NCBI GenBank assembly: GCA_013314755.1
Contig: JABUFA010000023.1
Coordinates: forward strand, 1-58,800
Source: Chthonomonadia bacterium
GTDB lineage: Bacteria; Armatimonadota; HRBIN16
Reading direction: 5' to 3'
DNA length: 58,800 nucleotides
Part shown: positions 1-8,682 of the stretch, one piece after another
How the letters are laid out: each line of letters opens with the position of its first letter
Numbering within the stretch: position 1 is the stretch's first letter
Notes under the pieces: model-generated
Database searches by the model: none
Seen by the model: only the letters and a program-made list of their open reading frames with translations
What the model was told of the DNA's origin: nothing
Translations under genes and position numbers: made by a program

Positions 1-190
1 TCTTCAGCACTCCAAAAGTCAGCCTCCGCAGGAGGCTTTGTCATGGGTAGCCCGCAACTTCCAGTTGCAGGGTTGCCTTCTCACCCCTGTTACTCTGCCC
101 TTGCGATTGGAAATCGCAGGCAACACAGAACAAAACCTGCTGAAGCAGGTTAGGAGTTTGCTGAAGCAAGCTTCAGCACTCCAAAGTTCA
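1..190 (+). repeat. Composite palindromic repeat, locus A
   Basis: This gene-free stretch holds a series of short perfect hairpins. In order they are the tail of module f (CTTCAGCACTCC), module b (GCCTCC-GCA-GGAGGC, about 21-35), module c (GCAACT-TCC-AGTTGC, about 54-68), module d (GCGATT-GGA-AATCGC, about 104-118), module e (AACCTGCT-GA-AGCAGGTT, about 134-151) and a full module f (GCTGAAGC-AA-GCTTCAGC, about 161-178). The linkers between modules, for example ATGGGTAGCCC before c and AGGCAACACAGA after d, recur at the other loci. The same set appears at 28018-28375, 40953-41063, 46740-46990 and 51032-51305. The locus is cut by the window start. Confidence 0.9.
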
Positions 191-220
191 TGTTCCTCAC
201 GGAGTTCTTGGCATCACGGG

Positions 221-226
221 TATAAT
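221..226 (+). promoter_or_regulatory. Probable -10 box of mnmA
   Basis: A perfect TATAAT lies 34 bases before the ATG at 261. No convincing -35 hexamer is visible 16-18 bases upstream. Transcription would begin near 233, which rules out the in-frame ATG at 225 as the start of mnmA because that ATG sits inside the -10 box. Confidence 0.5.
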
Positions 227-260
227 GGAATGGCAAAAGATGATGGGGCAGGATAGAACG

Positions 261-1379
261 ATGAGTGAGAAGCCTCTGGTTGCCGTGGCGATGAGCGGCG
301 GCGTGGATAGTTCGGTGGCGGCGGCTCTGCTGGTTCAGCAGGGCTATCGGGTGGTCGGCATCACCCTGCAAATCTGGCAGGAGAGCCAGACCGACCCGCG
401 ACATGCGGGCTGTTGTTCGCTGGGCGCGGTGGTGGATGCGCGTCGGGTGGCGCGGATCCTGGGCATCCCGCACTATGTGCTCAACTTCCGCGAGAAGTTC
501 GCGCAGACAGTGATTGCCGACTTCATCACCGAGTATCGGCGCGGGCGCACGCCCAACCCCTGCGTGCAGTGCAACCGCTACGTGAAGTTCGACGCCTTTT
601 TGCAGAAGGCGGATGAGGTGGGTGCGCAGTTCATCGCCACCGGGCACTACGCGCGTATCCAGTACGACGAGAAGTCGGGGCGGTGGCTGTTGCTGAAGGC
701 GGTTAGCAGGGAGAAGGACCAGTCGTACGTGCTGTTCCCGATGACGCAGGCGCAGTTATCGCGCACGCTGTTCCCGCTGGGCGACCTGCCAAGCAAGACC
801 GAAACGCGCACGCTGGCAAAGCAGCTGGGTCTGCCCGTTGCCGATAAGCCCGACAGCCAGGAAATCTGTTTCGTGGCAGAGGCGGGCGGATACCGACAGT
901 TTTTGCTCAACCGCGTGCCCGATTCGGTGCGCCCGGGCGAGATACGCGACGTGCATGGCAACGTGCTCGGCAGGCATCCGGGCATTGCCTTCTTCACTAT
1001 CGGACAGAGGCGGGGGCTGGGCATCTCGGGGCATAAGGAGCCGCTGTACGTGGTGGATATCGACGTGGAGAACAACGTGGTGATTGTCGGCACGGAGGAG
1101 CACCTGTACTGTCGGCGGTTTCTGGTGGAGGATGTCAACTGGATTGCCGTTGACAGGTTAGCGAAACCGCTTGCGGTGGAGGCGCGGATTCGCTATAATA
1201 TGCCTGAAGCGCCTGCGACCATCTTGCCGACCGAGTCGGCGACATGCGTGGAGGTGGAGTTTGCACAGCCTCAGCGGGCGATTACGCCGGGGCAGGCGGC
1301 GGTGTTTTATCGCGGTGACGTGGTGGTTGGCGGTGGAACCATCTCTCGCAGGCTGGAGGTTACAGGGTGGAAGGGTTGA
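261..1379 (+). CDS. mnmA: tRNA-specific 2-thiouridylase MnmA
   Basis: MnmA installs sulfur at position 2 of the wobble uridine in tRNAs for Lys, Glu and Gln, using ATP and a persulfide relay. The 372-residue product is of usual length. It has the PP-loop SGGVDSS at residues 12-18 for ATP activation, a first catalytic cysteine in NPCVQCN (C104) and a second in SQEICF (C203). The C-terminal beta-barrel tRNA-binding part is intact. The start at 261 is preceded by GGGGCAGGA at a good distance, whereas the upstream ATG at 225 overlaps the -10 box. The end overlaps the GTG start of the next gene by 13 bases, so the two are probably co-transcribed. Confidence 0.95.
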   Translation: MSEKPLVAVAMSGGVDSSVAAALLVQQGYRVVGITLQIWQESQTDPRHAGCCSLGAVVDARRVARILGIPHYVLNFREKFAQTVIADFITEYRRGRTPNPCVQCNRYVKFDAFLQKADEVGAQFIATGHYARIQYDEKSGRWLLLKAVSREKDQSYVLFPMTQAQLSRTLFPLGDLPSKTETRTLAKQLGLPVADKPDSQEICFVAEAGGYRQFLLNRVPDSVRPGEIRDVHGNVLGRHPGIAFFTIGQRRGLGISGHKEPLYVVDIDVENNVVIVGTEEHLYCRRFLVEDVNWIAVDRLAKPLAVEARIRYNMPEAPATILPTESATCVEVEFAQPQRAITPGQAAVFYRGDVVVGGGTISRRLEVTGWKG

Positions 1380-1990
1380 TACAGGTTGGGGTTGTGGTGT
1401 TGATATTGCTGGCGATTGTGGTGCTGGCGTTGTTGATACCTGTGGTGATTCGCCTGCGTCGCACCGTCACCGAAGCCGAACGCACGCTGGTGGAGATACG
1501 TTCACAGGCAGTGCCCGCGCTTCAGGGACTACCTCCAGCGATAAACGAGCTGCATCAGGTTTTAGAAACGACCGACACCATCCTGAACGAGACACGCACG
1601 GCGCTGATGCCGGCGGTCAAAGAGGCTGGAACGACTTTAAGCAATGACGTTATTCCGTCCTTGCGCGAGGCACTGGTCACCGTCAGGCATCTGATAAAGG
1701 TATCGCAGAGCCTGGTGGAGAAGATAGAGCGCGTGGAACGGGTGCTGTCTGTGGTGGATACGGTGACTCATCCGCAAAAGGTGGTGAAAGTGGTGCGGTC
1801 GGTGGCGTCGTCGCCCGCAGCCCGTCCTTCGGTGTGGATTGAGGCGTTGAAGCGGGGCTATGCGGTGTTGAAAGGCGAACAGCCGACCGAAACGCCGCAG
1901 GCACCTGAAGGGTCAAAAAACATGGATGAACCCCCTGCTGGGGAGGCATCAGAAGCACAGAGAGGAGGAGGGAACCATGTCGAACAATGA
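1367..1990 (+). CDS. DUF948-like single-pass membrane protein
   Basis: A 207-residue protein with one N-terminal hydrophobic segment (about residues 5-28) followed by a long charged, probably helical cytoplasmic region that resembles DUF948-type proteins. A likely coiled coil covers residues 30-150, and the last 50 residues are Pro/Glu rich. It starts with GTG inside the end of mnmA and overlaps the next gene by 14 bases. DUF948 and YtxH proteins often sit together; their biochemical role is not established and I do not assign one. Confidence 0.7.
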   Translation: MEGLIQVGVVVLILLAIVVLALLIPVVIRLRRTVTEAERTLVEIRSQAVPALQGLPPAINELHQVLETTDTILNETRTALMPAVKEAGTTLSNDVIPSLREALVTVRHLIKVSQSLVEKIERVERVLSVVDTVTHPQKVVKVVRSVASSPAARPSVWIEALKRGYAVLKGEQPTETPQAPEGSKNMDEPPAGEASEAQRGGGNHVEQ

Positions 1991-2261
1991 GGATCGCAGT
2001 GTGTTGCTGAGCGTTCTTGCGGGTATCGGCATCGGCGCGATTGTGGGAGCAGCGGTGGCGTTGCTCCTTGCGCCCAAGTCGGGTCAGGAGACACGCGAAG
2101 ACCTGGCGAAGGCGGTTGAGAGGCTGAAGGAGAGTGTGTCCGAGCTCACCCAGCGTCTGAAGCCTGCTCTGGAGACGGTAGCGTCCACGATTCGCCAGAA
2201 GACCGCTGGTGTTGAGTCTGCTGAGGCGGGCGAACATGCCCCGGAGCAAGCGCAAGCGTAG
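1977..2261 (+). CDS. YtxH-domain small membrane protein
   Basis: A 94-residue protein with a glycine-rich hydrophobic segment (about residues 9-31, containing LAGIGIGAIVGAAVALLLAP) followed by KSGQETRE and an amphipathic helix. This is the hallmark layout of YtxH family proteins. The ATG at 1977 has a very strong ribosome site (AGGAGGAGGG) just upstream, so it is preferred over the ATG at 1926. The gene overlaps both neighbours. YtxH-type proteins are linked to envelope or general stress in Bacillus; the function here is unknown. Confidence 0.8.
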   Translation: MSNNEDRSVLLSVLAGIGIGAIVGAAVALLLAPKSGQETREDLAKAVERLKESVSELTQRLKPALETVASTIRQKTAGVESAEAGEHAPEQAQA

Positions 2262-3465
2262 CGAAACCGCTGAGACATCCCGCCCGCCCGCCCAACGGGC
2301 GGGCGATGTTACTGCTCTGGTCGCGCAAACACAGGCAGACCTGCCCTCTCTGCTTCCCCCGAGGGTGCGTCCCTGGGTGGGGCTGGGAGTGCTGGTGCTG
2401 GCAGGCTCTGCGCTCTACTACGTATCTGACGTGCTGTTACCCTTTGTGATCGCCTTCGCGATTGCCGGCTTGCTCGATGGGCAACTGCGTGCGCTGGAAA
2501 GGCGCGGTTACTCCCGCTTGATGTCCACAGTGCTGGTGTTTATCGCCTTTATCCTGCTGGTTACTGCGCTGTTGCTTTATGTGGTTCCTCTTATCGTGGC
2601 GCAGATGCAGGGACTGATCAAGGATTTGCCCGGTTATATTCGTAGCGCAAACAACTGGTTCCAGCAGGAGTTCCAGCCGTTCCTGAAACGCCATCATGAC
2701 CTGCTCCAGCGACTGAACCTGCCGGAAGACCCACAGGAGCTGCTGAACCGCTATTCTGAGCAGGTAAACGCACAGGTCACCGCGTGGATGAGCAATCTGC
2801 TAAACTATGTGACTTCTCTGCTGGGCAAGCTGCTGTGGCTGGTGATTATTCCCATTGTTACCTTCTTCGCGATGGTAGACCTGCCACGTATCCGCCAGAG
2901 GTTGCTGGGTATGGTCCCCGAGGGGTCTTACCCTTCGGTGACGGCACTTTTGCGTGCGCTGGGCATTGTGTGGACAGGTTATCTCAGGGGACTGGCGGTG
3001 GTTGCCATACTGTATGGAATTACCATGGGGTTGGTTTACACACTGCTGGGACTGCGCTACAGTCTGGTACTGGGCACGCTGGCTGGTTTGCTGTACACGG
3101 TCCCCTATATAGGGGCGCTTTTGATTGCGCTCACGTCGGGACTGGTGGCGTTTTTTGGGGGCGAAACCCAAGTATTGTGGACATTCACTGTGCCTGCGCT
3201 CTCGTGGAAGTACGTCCTGCTGGTGGTGGGCACGACGATAGTGGTGAACAATCTGTTTGACCATCTGCTGACTCCGCGAATCGTGGGCAGCTCGGTAGGG
3301 CTTCACCCCATCGCCAGCATCTTCGCAATGCTTGTGGGCGCGAAACTATTCGGCATCTGGGGCGTGTTGCTGGCGATTCCTGCGGCCGCAAGCCTGTGGA
3401 TTGTGCTGCTGGCACTGTTCCCTTCACTGCGCCCGAAGAGCAAGGGAGAGAAGGCAGGTGTATAA
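2236..3465 (+). CDS. AI-2E family transporter (PF01594 type)
   Basis: A 409-residue integral membrane protein with about eight hydrophobic segments in the usual layout of the AI-2E/YdgG/PerM permease family. There is a pair of helices near residues 55-100, a hydrophilic stretch near 110-200, then several helices to the C terminus, including the conserved end region with PRIVGSSVGLHPI. Some family members act as sodium/proton antiporters or export autoinducer-2, but most have no proven substrate, so the substrate is left open. ATG 2236 has a GAGGCGGG site 6 bases upstream; a GTG at 2209 in the same frame is an alternative. Last gene of the mnmA operon. Confidence 0.85.
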   Translation: MPRSKRKRSETAETSRPPAQRAGDVTALVAQTQADLPSLLPPRVRPWVGLGVLVLAGSALYYVSDVLLPFVIAFAIAGLLDGQLRALERRGYSRLMSTVLVFIAFILLVTALLLYVVPLIVAQMQGLIKDLPGYIRSANNWFQQEFQPFLKRHHDLLQRLNLPEDPQELLNRYSEQVNAQVTAWMSNLLNYVTSLLGKLLWLVIIPIVTFFAMVDLPRIRQRLLGMVPEGSYPSVTALLRALGIVWTGYLRGLAVVAILYGITMGLVYTLLGLRYSLVLGTLAGLLYTVPYIGALLIALTSGLVAFFGGETQVLWTFTVPALSWKYVLLVVGTTIVVNNLFDHLLTPRIVGSSVGLHPIASIFAMLVGAKLFGIWGVLLAIPAAASLWIVLLALFPSLRPKSKGEKAGV

Positions 3466-3486
3466 TAATGCTGGAGGTAAAGGAAG

Positions 3487-3768
3487 ATGCCAACTGTGCA
3501 GGTAGATGTGCCCGATGAGCTGCTTGCTCTCATCGGCTCGCCGGAAGCATTACGCTCGGAGCTGAAGGAAGCCCTCGTGCTGAATCTGGTGCGTCGCGGG
3601 CGTCTTTCGCGTTCCAAAGCCGCGGAGTTGTTAGGTGTTAACCTCTGGGATTTACCTGAACTGCTCGCCCGGTATGCCATACCCTGGTTCCACTACAGCA
3701 GGGACGACATCCAGCAGGACCTGCAGACGCTTCAGGAGTACGAAAAAAGTATCGGTCAGCCAGAGTGA
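3487..3768 (+). CDS. UPF0175 family protein, probable antitoxin
   Basis: A 93-residue protein of the UPF0175 family, recognisable from the N-terminal strand with PDELLALIG and the helix-turn-helix-like segment RRGRLSRSKAAELLGV near residues 36-52. It is preceded by a GGAGGTAAAGGAAG ribosome site. Its stop overlaps the GTG start of the DUF3368 gene by four bases, the standard arrangement for this toxin-antitoxin pair, in which the small DNA-binding protein is expected to neutralise and repress the toxin. That role is inferred from family and context. Confidence 0.8.
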   Translation: MPTVQVDVPDELLALIGSPEALRSELKEALVLNLVRRGRLSRSKAAELLGVNLWDLPELLARYAIPWFHYSRDDIQQDLQTLQEYEKSIGQPE

Positions 3769-4244
3769 TAGTTGTCGATTCTACCACACTGATTGCTCTT
3801 GCACGTATTCGGCGGTTGGACCTGCTGAAAATAGCTTTTCGGCAAATAGTTGTTCCAGAGTCAGTCTACGAAGAGTTGGTGGTCAGGGGGGCTGGCAAGC
3901 CCGGTTCAGCAGAAATAAGGGATAGCAACTGGATAGAGGTTCGGTCCGTAAAAGACCGCGAAAAAGTGGTGGGTTTGCAACAATCTTTAGGTAAGGGGGA
4001 AAGTGAAGCAATTGTTCTTGCGAAAGAGCAAAGAGCTGACCTGTTGATTCTTGATGACTTGGCGGCTCGCAAGTGTGCTCTGCAGGAGGGGTTGGTAGTG
4101 ATTGGAACGCTTGGACCTCTTAAACGACTGAGAGAGCGTGGGATACTACCTGCGCTGAAACCACTCCTTGATGAATTGAAGGCGTCTGGTTTCTATATGG
4201 GAGCGGAATACGAGGAATTGCTGCGTCAGGTAGGGGAATTGTAG
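3765..4244 (+). CDS. DUF3368 PIN-like nuclease, probable toxin
   Basis: A 159-residue PIN-fold protein of the DUF3368 family. Visible acidic residues expected for metal binding are Asp5 in IVVDSTTLIAL, the Glu in KGESEAIVLA near residue 80, and the Asp pair in LLILDDLAARK near residue 97. It begins at GTG 3765 inside the end of the UPF0175 gene, so the two are translationally coupled. PIN toxins cleave RNA in Mg-dependent fashion. The target is unknown. The gene is intact, so the pair may be active. Confidence 0.8.
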   Translation: MIVVDSTTLIALARIRRLDLLKIAFRQIVVPESVYEELVVRGAGKPGSAEIRDSNWIEVRSVKDREKVVGLQQSLGKGESEAIVLAKEQRADLLILDDLAARKCALQEGLVVIGTLGPLKRLRERGILPALKPLLDELKASGFYMGAEYEELLRQVGEL

Positions 4245-4279
4245 GTCAGACGATATTCCTGTAGAAGGGTGTGCAGACC

Positions 4280-5374
4280 ATGAACCGCGAACGTGCGTTG
4301 AAGGCTTTCCACGGCGAGATGACCGACCGTATCCCGCACTGGGAAATCATTTCGTGCCCAGATGCGATTGAGTACATCACCGGCATAGACCCCTGGCAGC
4401 ATCCGCGGCTGGCACAGAAAGCGCTGGTGGAGCGATACGCGATAGACCTGTATACTCTGCCGGCGGAGGATACTCCTGTGCCGCGCCCACCCAACGGAGT
4501 GGTGTACGAAGACGCGGAGGGGCGCAAAACCGTGCGCTGGGGCTGGGACCATACTTGGCACTGGGATTGGGGGCATCGCTTCCAGAGCGTGGAAGACGTC
4601 CTGCGCTACCAGCCGCTGGAGCACTGGGATTACCGTGAGATGGACCCGATTGGCATGGACCTTTCGCCTTCTGAAGAGGAACTGGCACAACGGTTTCAAC
4701 AGCAGGTAGACCGCGACCGCGCCGCCAACGGCGACCTGTGCCTGGAGATTGGACATTTCTACAACACCATGTTCATGTGGCCCCTGCTGACCTTCGGCTG
4801 GGAGCTGTGGCTGGAGGTGGCAGTGTGTTATCCTGATGAGGCGAAGCGTCTGCTGAGAGACTTTGCCGAAATCTCGCGCAAGGTGTTTCGGGCGTGGGCG
4901 AAAACTGACGTGCAGGTCTTCTCCAGCCATGACGATATCTGCCACCGGCAGGGACCTGTCTTTTCGCCGAAGTGGCTGCGCGAAAACATCTATCCCTACT
5001 ACGAGGAGTTCTGGGGCTACCTGAAAGCGACGGGCAAGAAGATTTTCTTCGTTTCGGACGGGAACGTGGACCTCGTGGCGGATGATATACTGGCGTGCGG
5101 GGCGGATGGAATCTTCTGCGAAACCTACACCGACTGGCGTGCCTTTGCCCGGAAGCATCCCGACAAGGTTCTGCTGGGCGGCGGGGATAACCGCGTCATC
5201 ATGAGCAACGACCGGGAAGCCATCGAGGCGATGGTGCGTGAGATGGCGGAAGTAGGGCGGGACATGCCGGGCTACTTCTTCTGCGTGGGCAACCATCTGA
5301 CCTGGGACCTGCCGCCCGAGGGCGTAAAGGCATACTTTGACGCCGCCGAGAAGTACGGGGTGCGTAGCGGATGA
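4280..5374 (+). CDS. Uroporphyrinogen decarboxylase superfamily protein
   Basis: A 364-residue protein of the URO-D/MtaA superfamily, a TIM-barrel group that includes heme-pathway decarboxylases and cobamide-dependent methyltransferases. Typical features are the N-terminal NRERALKAF and MTDRIPHWE, SHDDICHRQGP with the following PYYEEFW helix, and the C-terminal GGGDNRVIMSNDREAIEAM. It lacks the arginine-rich N-terminal substrate motif I would expect in HemE. It shares an ATGA overlap with a sugar-phosphate mutase and then a GH65 phosphorylase, so a carbohydrate-linked role is more likely than heme synthesis. ATG 4280 is preferred over GTG 4271 because GAAGGG then lies at a workable distance. 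Confidence 0.75.
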   Translation: MNRERALKAFHGEMTDRIPHWEIISCPDAIEYITGIDPWQHPRLAQKALVERYAIDLYTLPAEDTPVPRPPNGVVYEDAEGRKTVRWGWDHTWHWDWGHRFQSVEDVLRYQPLEHWDYREMDPIGMDLSPSEEELAQRFQQQVDRDRAANGDLCLEIGHFYNTMFMWPLLTFGWELWLEVAVCYPDEAKRLLRDFAEISRKVFRAWAKTDVQVFSSHDDICHRQGPVFSPKWLRENIYPYYEEFWGYLKATGKKIFFVSDGNVDLVADDILACGADGIFCETYTDWRAFARKHPDKVLLGGGDNRVIMSNDREAIEAMVREMAEVGRDMPGYFFCVGNHLTWDLPPEGVKAYFDAAEKYGVRSG

Positions 5375-6123
5375 CAGAGGCCGTTATCTTTGACATCGAC
5401 GGCGTGCTGGTGGACTCGCCGCACGAGCATGCCTGGGGACAAACTCTGCACCGGCTGATGCGCACGCAGTGGGCGGACATTGCACCCGCTACCCGCTATG
5501 CACCGGAGCATTACACCACCGAGGTGTATCAGCAGGTGGTTTCGGGCAAGCCTCGACAGGAAGGAGCGTCGGCACTCCTGCGCTATTTCAACATTCCCGA
5601 CCCCGATGGTGAGCGAGCGCGTCAGCTGTGCGACCTCAAACAGAAGATGATTGTGGAGCTGATAGAGCGAGGAGAGTTCAACGCTTTTGAGGACGGCTTG
5701 CGGTTTGTGCTTGCGTTGAAAGCACGAGGGATACGACTCGCCGCGGCGTCGTCATCCAAAAACGCGAACCGGATGCTGGAGCGGGTGCAGTTGTACCCCT
5801 TCTGCCAGAGTCATTCCCTGCGTTACCCCTTTGTGACCCCGCAAACCCGCCTGATAGACCTCTTTGATGCCAACGTGTGCGGACGTGACTTTGCCCAGGG
5901 CAAGCCCCATCCCGAGATATTCCTCACCTCTGCCGACCTGCTGGGCGTTTCGCCCGAGCACTGTGTGGTGGTGGAGGATGCTCCTGCCGGGGTGCTGGCG
6001 GCGAAGCGAGGCGGAATGCGCTGTATCGGCGTGGCACGAAGGAACGATTCCGACCTGCTTCGTGAAGCAGGCGCGGACTGGATAGTTACCACTCTGGACG
6101 AGGTGAACATCGAGGAGCTGTGA
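5371..6123 (+). CDS. HAD hydrolase, beta-phosphoglucomutase-like
   Basis: A 250-residue HAD-superfamily enzyme. The nucleophile and acid are D8 and D10 in FDIDGVLVDS. The Ser motif is AAASSSKN near residue 128, the Lys motif is near FAQGKPHPE (about 175), and the final acidic motif is VVVEDAPAGV (about 193). The small helical cap and the VEDAPAG motif fit the beta-phosphoglucomutase group, which converts beta-glucose 1-phosphate to glucose 6-phosphate. It lies between a URO-D-like gene (4-base overlap) and GH65 (6-base gap). An inverting GH65 phosphorylase releases beta-glucose 1-phosphate, so this is the expected next enzyme. Confidence 0.8.
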   Translation: MTEAVIFDIDGVLVDSPHEHAWGQTLHRLMRTQWADIAPATRYAPEHYTTEVYQQVVSGKPRQEGASALLRYFNIPDPDGERARQLCDLKQKMIVELIERGEFNAFEDGLRFVLALKARGIRLAAASSSKNANRMLERVQLYPFCQSHSLRYPFVTPQTRLIDLFDANVCGRDFAQGKPHPEIFLTSADLLGVSPEHCVVVEDAPAGVLAAKRGGMRCIGVARRNDSDLLREAGADWIVTTLDEVNIEEL

Positions 6124-6129
6124 AACGCT

Positions 6130-8445
6130 ATGGAGGACTATGACTTTATCGACGGCTACATTATTCGCGAGCGAACATACAAACCCGAAGAGGAGAGCGC
6201 AAAAGCCACTGTCTTTGCGCTGGCGAACGGTTACATGGGACTGCGTGGGGCAGGGGAAGAGCTGCCTCCAACCATCCCGGGCGTTAAGGGCTGTTACATT
6301 AACGGCATCTACGATACCCCGCAGGGCAAACTGACCGAACGGGAGTTTCCCAACATGCCCGACTGGACACTTATCCAGCTCTGGGTAGACCGCGAGCCTT
6401 TTGACCCCGCCAATATGGGCGAGCTGCTGGATTACAGCCGCGAGCTGGATATGCGCGAGGGCGTGATGCGCCGGCATGTCCGCTGGAAGAGTCCTTCGGG
6501 CAAGGTAGTGCAGGTAGAAAGCGAACGTTTCCTGAGCGCAAGCCACCTGCACGTGGGGGTCATCCGTTACCGCCTGAGTGTGGAACAGCCTGTGCATATT
6601 GAGCTGCGTTCCAGCATCGACGGCGCGGTCAACAACCGCTGGGCGTATCACTTCAAGCGTTTCACCCGCAGGCAGGACGGTGAAGAAGACTATCTGGAGG
6701 CGGAGACGTTCGAGCCGGGCTATCGTATTGGCGTCATGGCGAGGCATGAGGTGCACGCCTCTGCACCGGTGCAGGTAGAGCGCGATGACCCTACCGACCG
6801 CTGTGTGCAGACCATCTTCACCGCCGACCTGCAGGCGGGGCAGGCGATAGAGGTAACCAAGTGGTGCGCCCTGTACGAGAGCCGTTTCAGCGAGGGCGAC
6901 CTGTATAGCCTGTGCCGGGCAGAGCTGGATGCGGTCTGCGCGATGGGCTATGAGGCTCTCAAGGCGGAGCACGTGGATTGCTGGCGCAGGCGGTGGGAGG
7001 CATCGGATGTGTGCATCGAGGGCGATGACGAGGCGCAGATGGGCATTCGGTTTGCCATCTTCCACCTGCTCGCCGCCGCACCTTATCACGATGACCGCAT
7101 CAGTATTCCCGCCCGCGGTTTGCAGGGGCAGGACTACTACGGCTCCATCTTCTGGGATTGCGAGATATTCGTGCTTCCGCTGTTCACTTACACTCAGCCG
7201 CAGGTGGCACGCAATATCCTTCGCTATCGCTATCATACACTGGCGGGGGCGAAGCGGAAAGCGCAGCAGCTGGGCTTTCAGGGGGCGTACTACGCCTGGC
7301 AGAGCCAGGAAACCGGCGACGAACAGTGCGACCTGTACGTCTTCACGAACCCGATAACGGGCGAGCCGATACGCAGTTACTTTGCCGATGAGCAGATACA
7401 CATCTCCGCCGACATCGTGTACGCCGCATGGCAGTACTATCAGGCGACGGGCGACCAACGGTTCTGGCTGGAGGGCGGCGCAGAGATTGCAGTAGAGGTG
7501 GCGCGGTTCTTCGTCTCGCGAGTGCAGTGGGAACAGGAGGGAGGGCGTTACGTCCTGCGCTCTGTGCTTGGTCCCGACGAGTATCACGAGCGCGTGAACA
7601 ACAACGCCTACACCAACGCGCTCGCGCGGTTCAGCATCCAGAAGGCGCTGGAAGTGCTGGACCTGCTGAGGGAGAAGTATCCACAGGAGTGCGCGTCGTT
7701 GAAGTCAGCAACCGGATTGGCAGACGAGGAACTGGTGAGGTGGCGAGACGTGGCGGAGAAGCTGTATGTGCCTGCGCCCGACCCGCAGACGCACCTGATA
7801 CCCCAGTTCGACGGCTACTTCAACCTGCGTGATGAGCCGGTGGATGAGACGCGCAAACGCCTGGCGCATCCCGACCTGCATCCGGGAGGTCCTCTGGGAC
7901 CGTATCAGGAGACGCAAAACATCAAGCAGGCGGATGTGGTGATGCTCCTGTACCTCCTGCGCGACCGCTACGACACCGAGACCAAGCTGGCGAACTGGCG
8001 CTACTATGAGCCTCGCACCGCCCACGACTCCTCGCTCAGCCCGATGGCGTACTCGCTGGTGGCGGCAGACGTGGGCATGGTGGAATGGGCATACAAATAC
8101 TTCCTGTACACGGCACATATCGACCTCGCCTCCTATGGTCCGCACTGGAATCTGGGCATTCACGCGGCGTCGTTAGGCGGGGCGTGGCAGGCGGTGGTCA
8201 ACGGCTTCTGCCAGCTAGAGTTAACCAGGGAGGGTATCCGTTTCCTCAAGCCACCGGTCATCCCGGCACACTGGAAACGGGTGGAGTTTCGCGTGGTATG
8301 GCATGGACAGCCTGTTCAGGTGTGCGTATCAGGCGATAGCGTCTCGCTCAGCGTGCTGGGCGATGGGACGGTTCCGGTGCTCACGCCCGAAGGCAGGACG
8401 GTATTGAGCCCGGGCGAAAGGTGGCAGTGGCGTTATAGAGAGTAG
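6130..8445 (+). CDS. Glycoside hydrolase family 65 disaccharide phosphorylase
   Basis: A 771-residue GH65 enzyme of normal length. The N-terminal beta-sandwich spans about residues 1-270, then a linker, then the (alpha/alpha)6 catalytic barrel. The general acid Glu is in GPDEYHE (481-487), followed by NNNAYTNALARF. QNIKQADVV near residue 597 and HDSSLSP near 631 are barrel motifs expected to contact substrate and phosphate. GH65 phosphorylases cleave alpha-glucobioses (maltose, trehalose, kojibiose, nigerose) with inversion to beta-glucose 1-phosphate. The exact disaccharide cannot be read from sequence. Cytoplasmic, with no signal peptide. Last gene of a three-gene operon with the mutase that would take its product. 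Confidence 0.9.
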   Translation: MEDYDFIDGYIIRERTYKPEEESAKATVFALANGYMGLRGAGEELPPTIPGVKGCYINGIYDTPQGKLTEREFPNMPDWTLIQLWVDREPFDPANMGELLDYSRELDMREGVMRRHVRWKSPSGKVVQVESERFLSASHLHVGVIRYRLSVEQPVHIELRSSIDGAVNNRWAYHFKRFTRRQDGEEDYLEAETFEPGYRIGVMARHEVHASAPVQVERDDPTDRCVQTIFTADLQAGQAIEVTKWCALYESRFSEGDLYSLCRAELDAVCAMGYEALKAEHVDCWRRRWEASDVCIEGDDEAQMGIRFAIFHLLAAAPYHDDRISIPARGLQGQDYYGSIFWDCEIFVLPLFTYTQPQVARNILRYRYHTLAGAKRKAQQLGFQGAYYAWQSQETGDEQCDLYVFTNPITGEPIRSYFADEQIHISADIVYAAWQYYQATGDQRFWLEGGAEIAVEVARFFVSRVQWEQEGGRYVLRSVLGPDEYHERVNNNAYTNALARFSIQKALEVLDLLREKYPQECASLKSATGLADEELVRWRDVAEKLYVPAPDPQTHLIPQFDGYFNLRDEPVDETRKRLAHPDLHPGGPLGPYQETQNIKQADVVMLLYLLRDRYDTETKLANWRYYEPRTAHDSSLSPMAYSLVAADVGMVEWAYKYFLYTAHIDLASYGPHWNLGIHAASLGGAWQAVVNGFCQLELTREGIRFLKPPVIPAHWKRVEFRVVWHGQPVQVCVSGDSVSLSVLGDGTVPVLTPEGRTVLSPGERWQWRYRE

Positions 8446-8682
8446 AACCGACGGGGAGGAAACCCCTCTCCCATCCTCTCCCCGACGCGGGGAGAGGGGA
8501 TGCGCCCGGTGTTCTGTCCGTAGGGGCAACCCTCTGTGGTTGCCCACTGAGAACGGGGATAGCCCATCCTGATCTCTCCGCAGGCGGGCGGGCACGTCCC
8601 CCTGCTTGCGGGGGGACCACAGGGGGGCTGCTACCTCAAACGGCTCGGCGGGAGTCTCGCCCCCCAGATTGTTCCGATTATC
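8446..8682. other. Convergent intergenic region with GC-rich hairpin
   Basis: No gene is seen between the converging GH65 gene and the isomerase-like gene. It contains a strong hairpin at 8475-8497 (CCTCTCCCC-GACGC-GGGGAGAGG) without a T run. A related hairpin made of CCCCCTCTCC and GGAGAGGGGG arms stands at 21110-21140. The hairpin could end transcription from either side or only stabilise mRNA ends. Confidence 0.4.

Noticed and set aside
225-260. Upstream ATG of mnmA
   Set aside because: It overlaps the -10 box at 221-226 and adds residues not seen in MnmA; ATG 261 has the ribosome site.
5752-7587. A 611-codon open frame on the minus strand across the mutase and GH65 genes
   Set aside because: It lies antisense to two clearly conserved enzymes; such long antisense frames are expected from GC-rich codon use.
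8466-8499. Bidirectional rho-independent terminator
   Set aside because: The hairpin is strong but no T run follows on either strand, so it is listed only as a hairpin.
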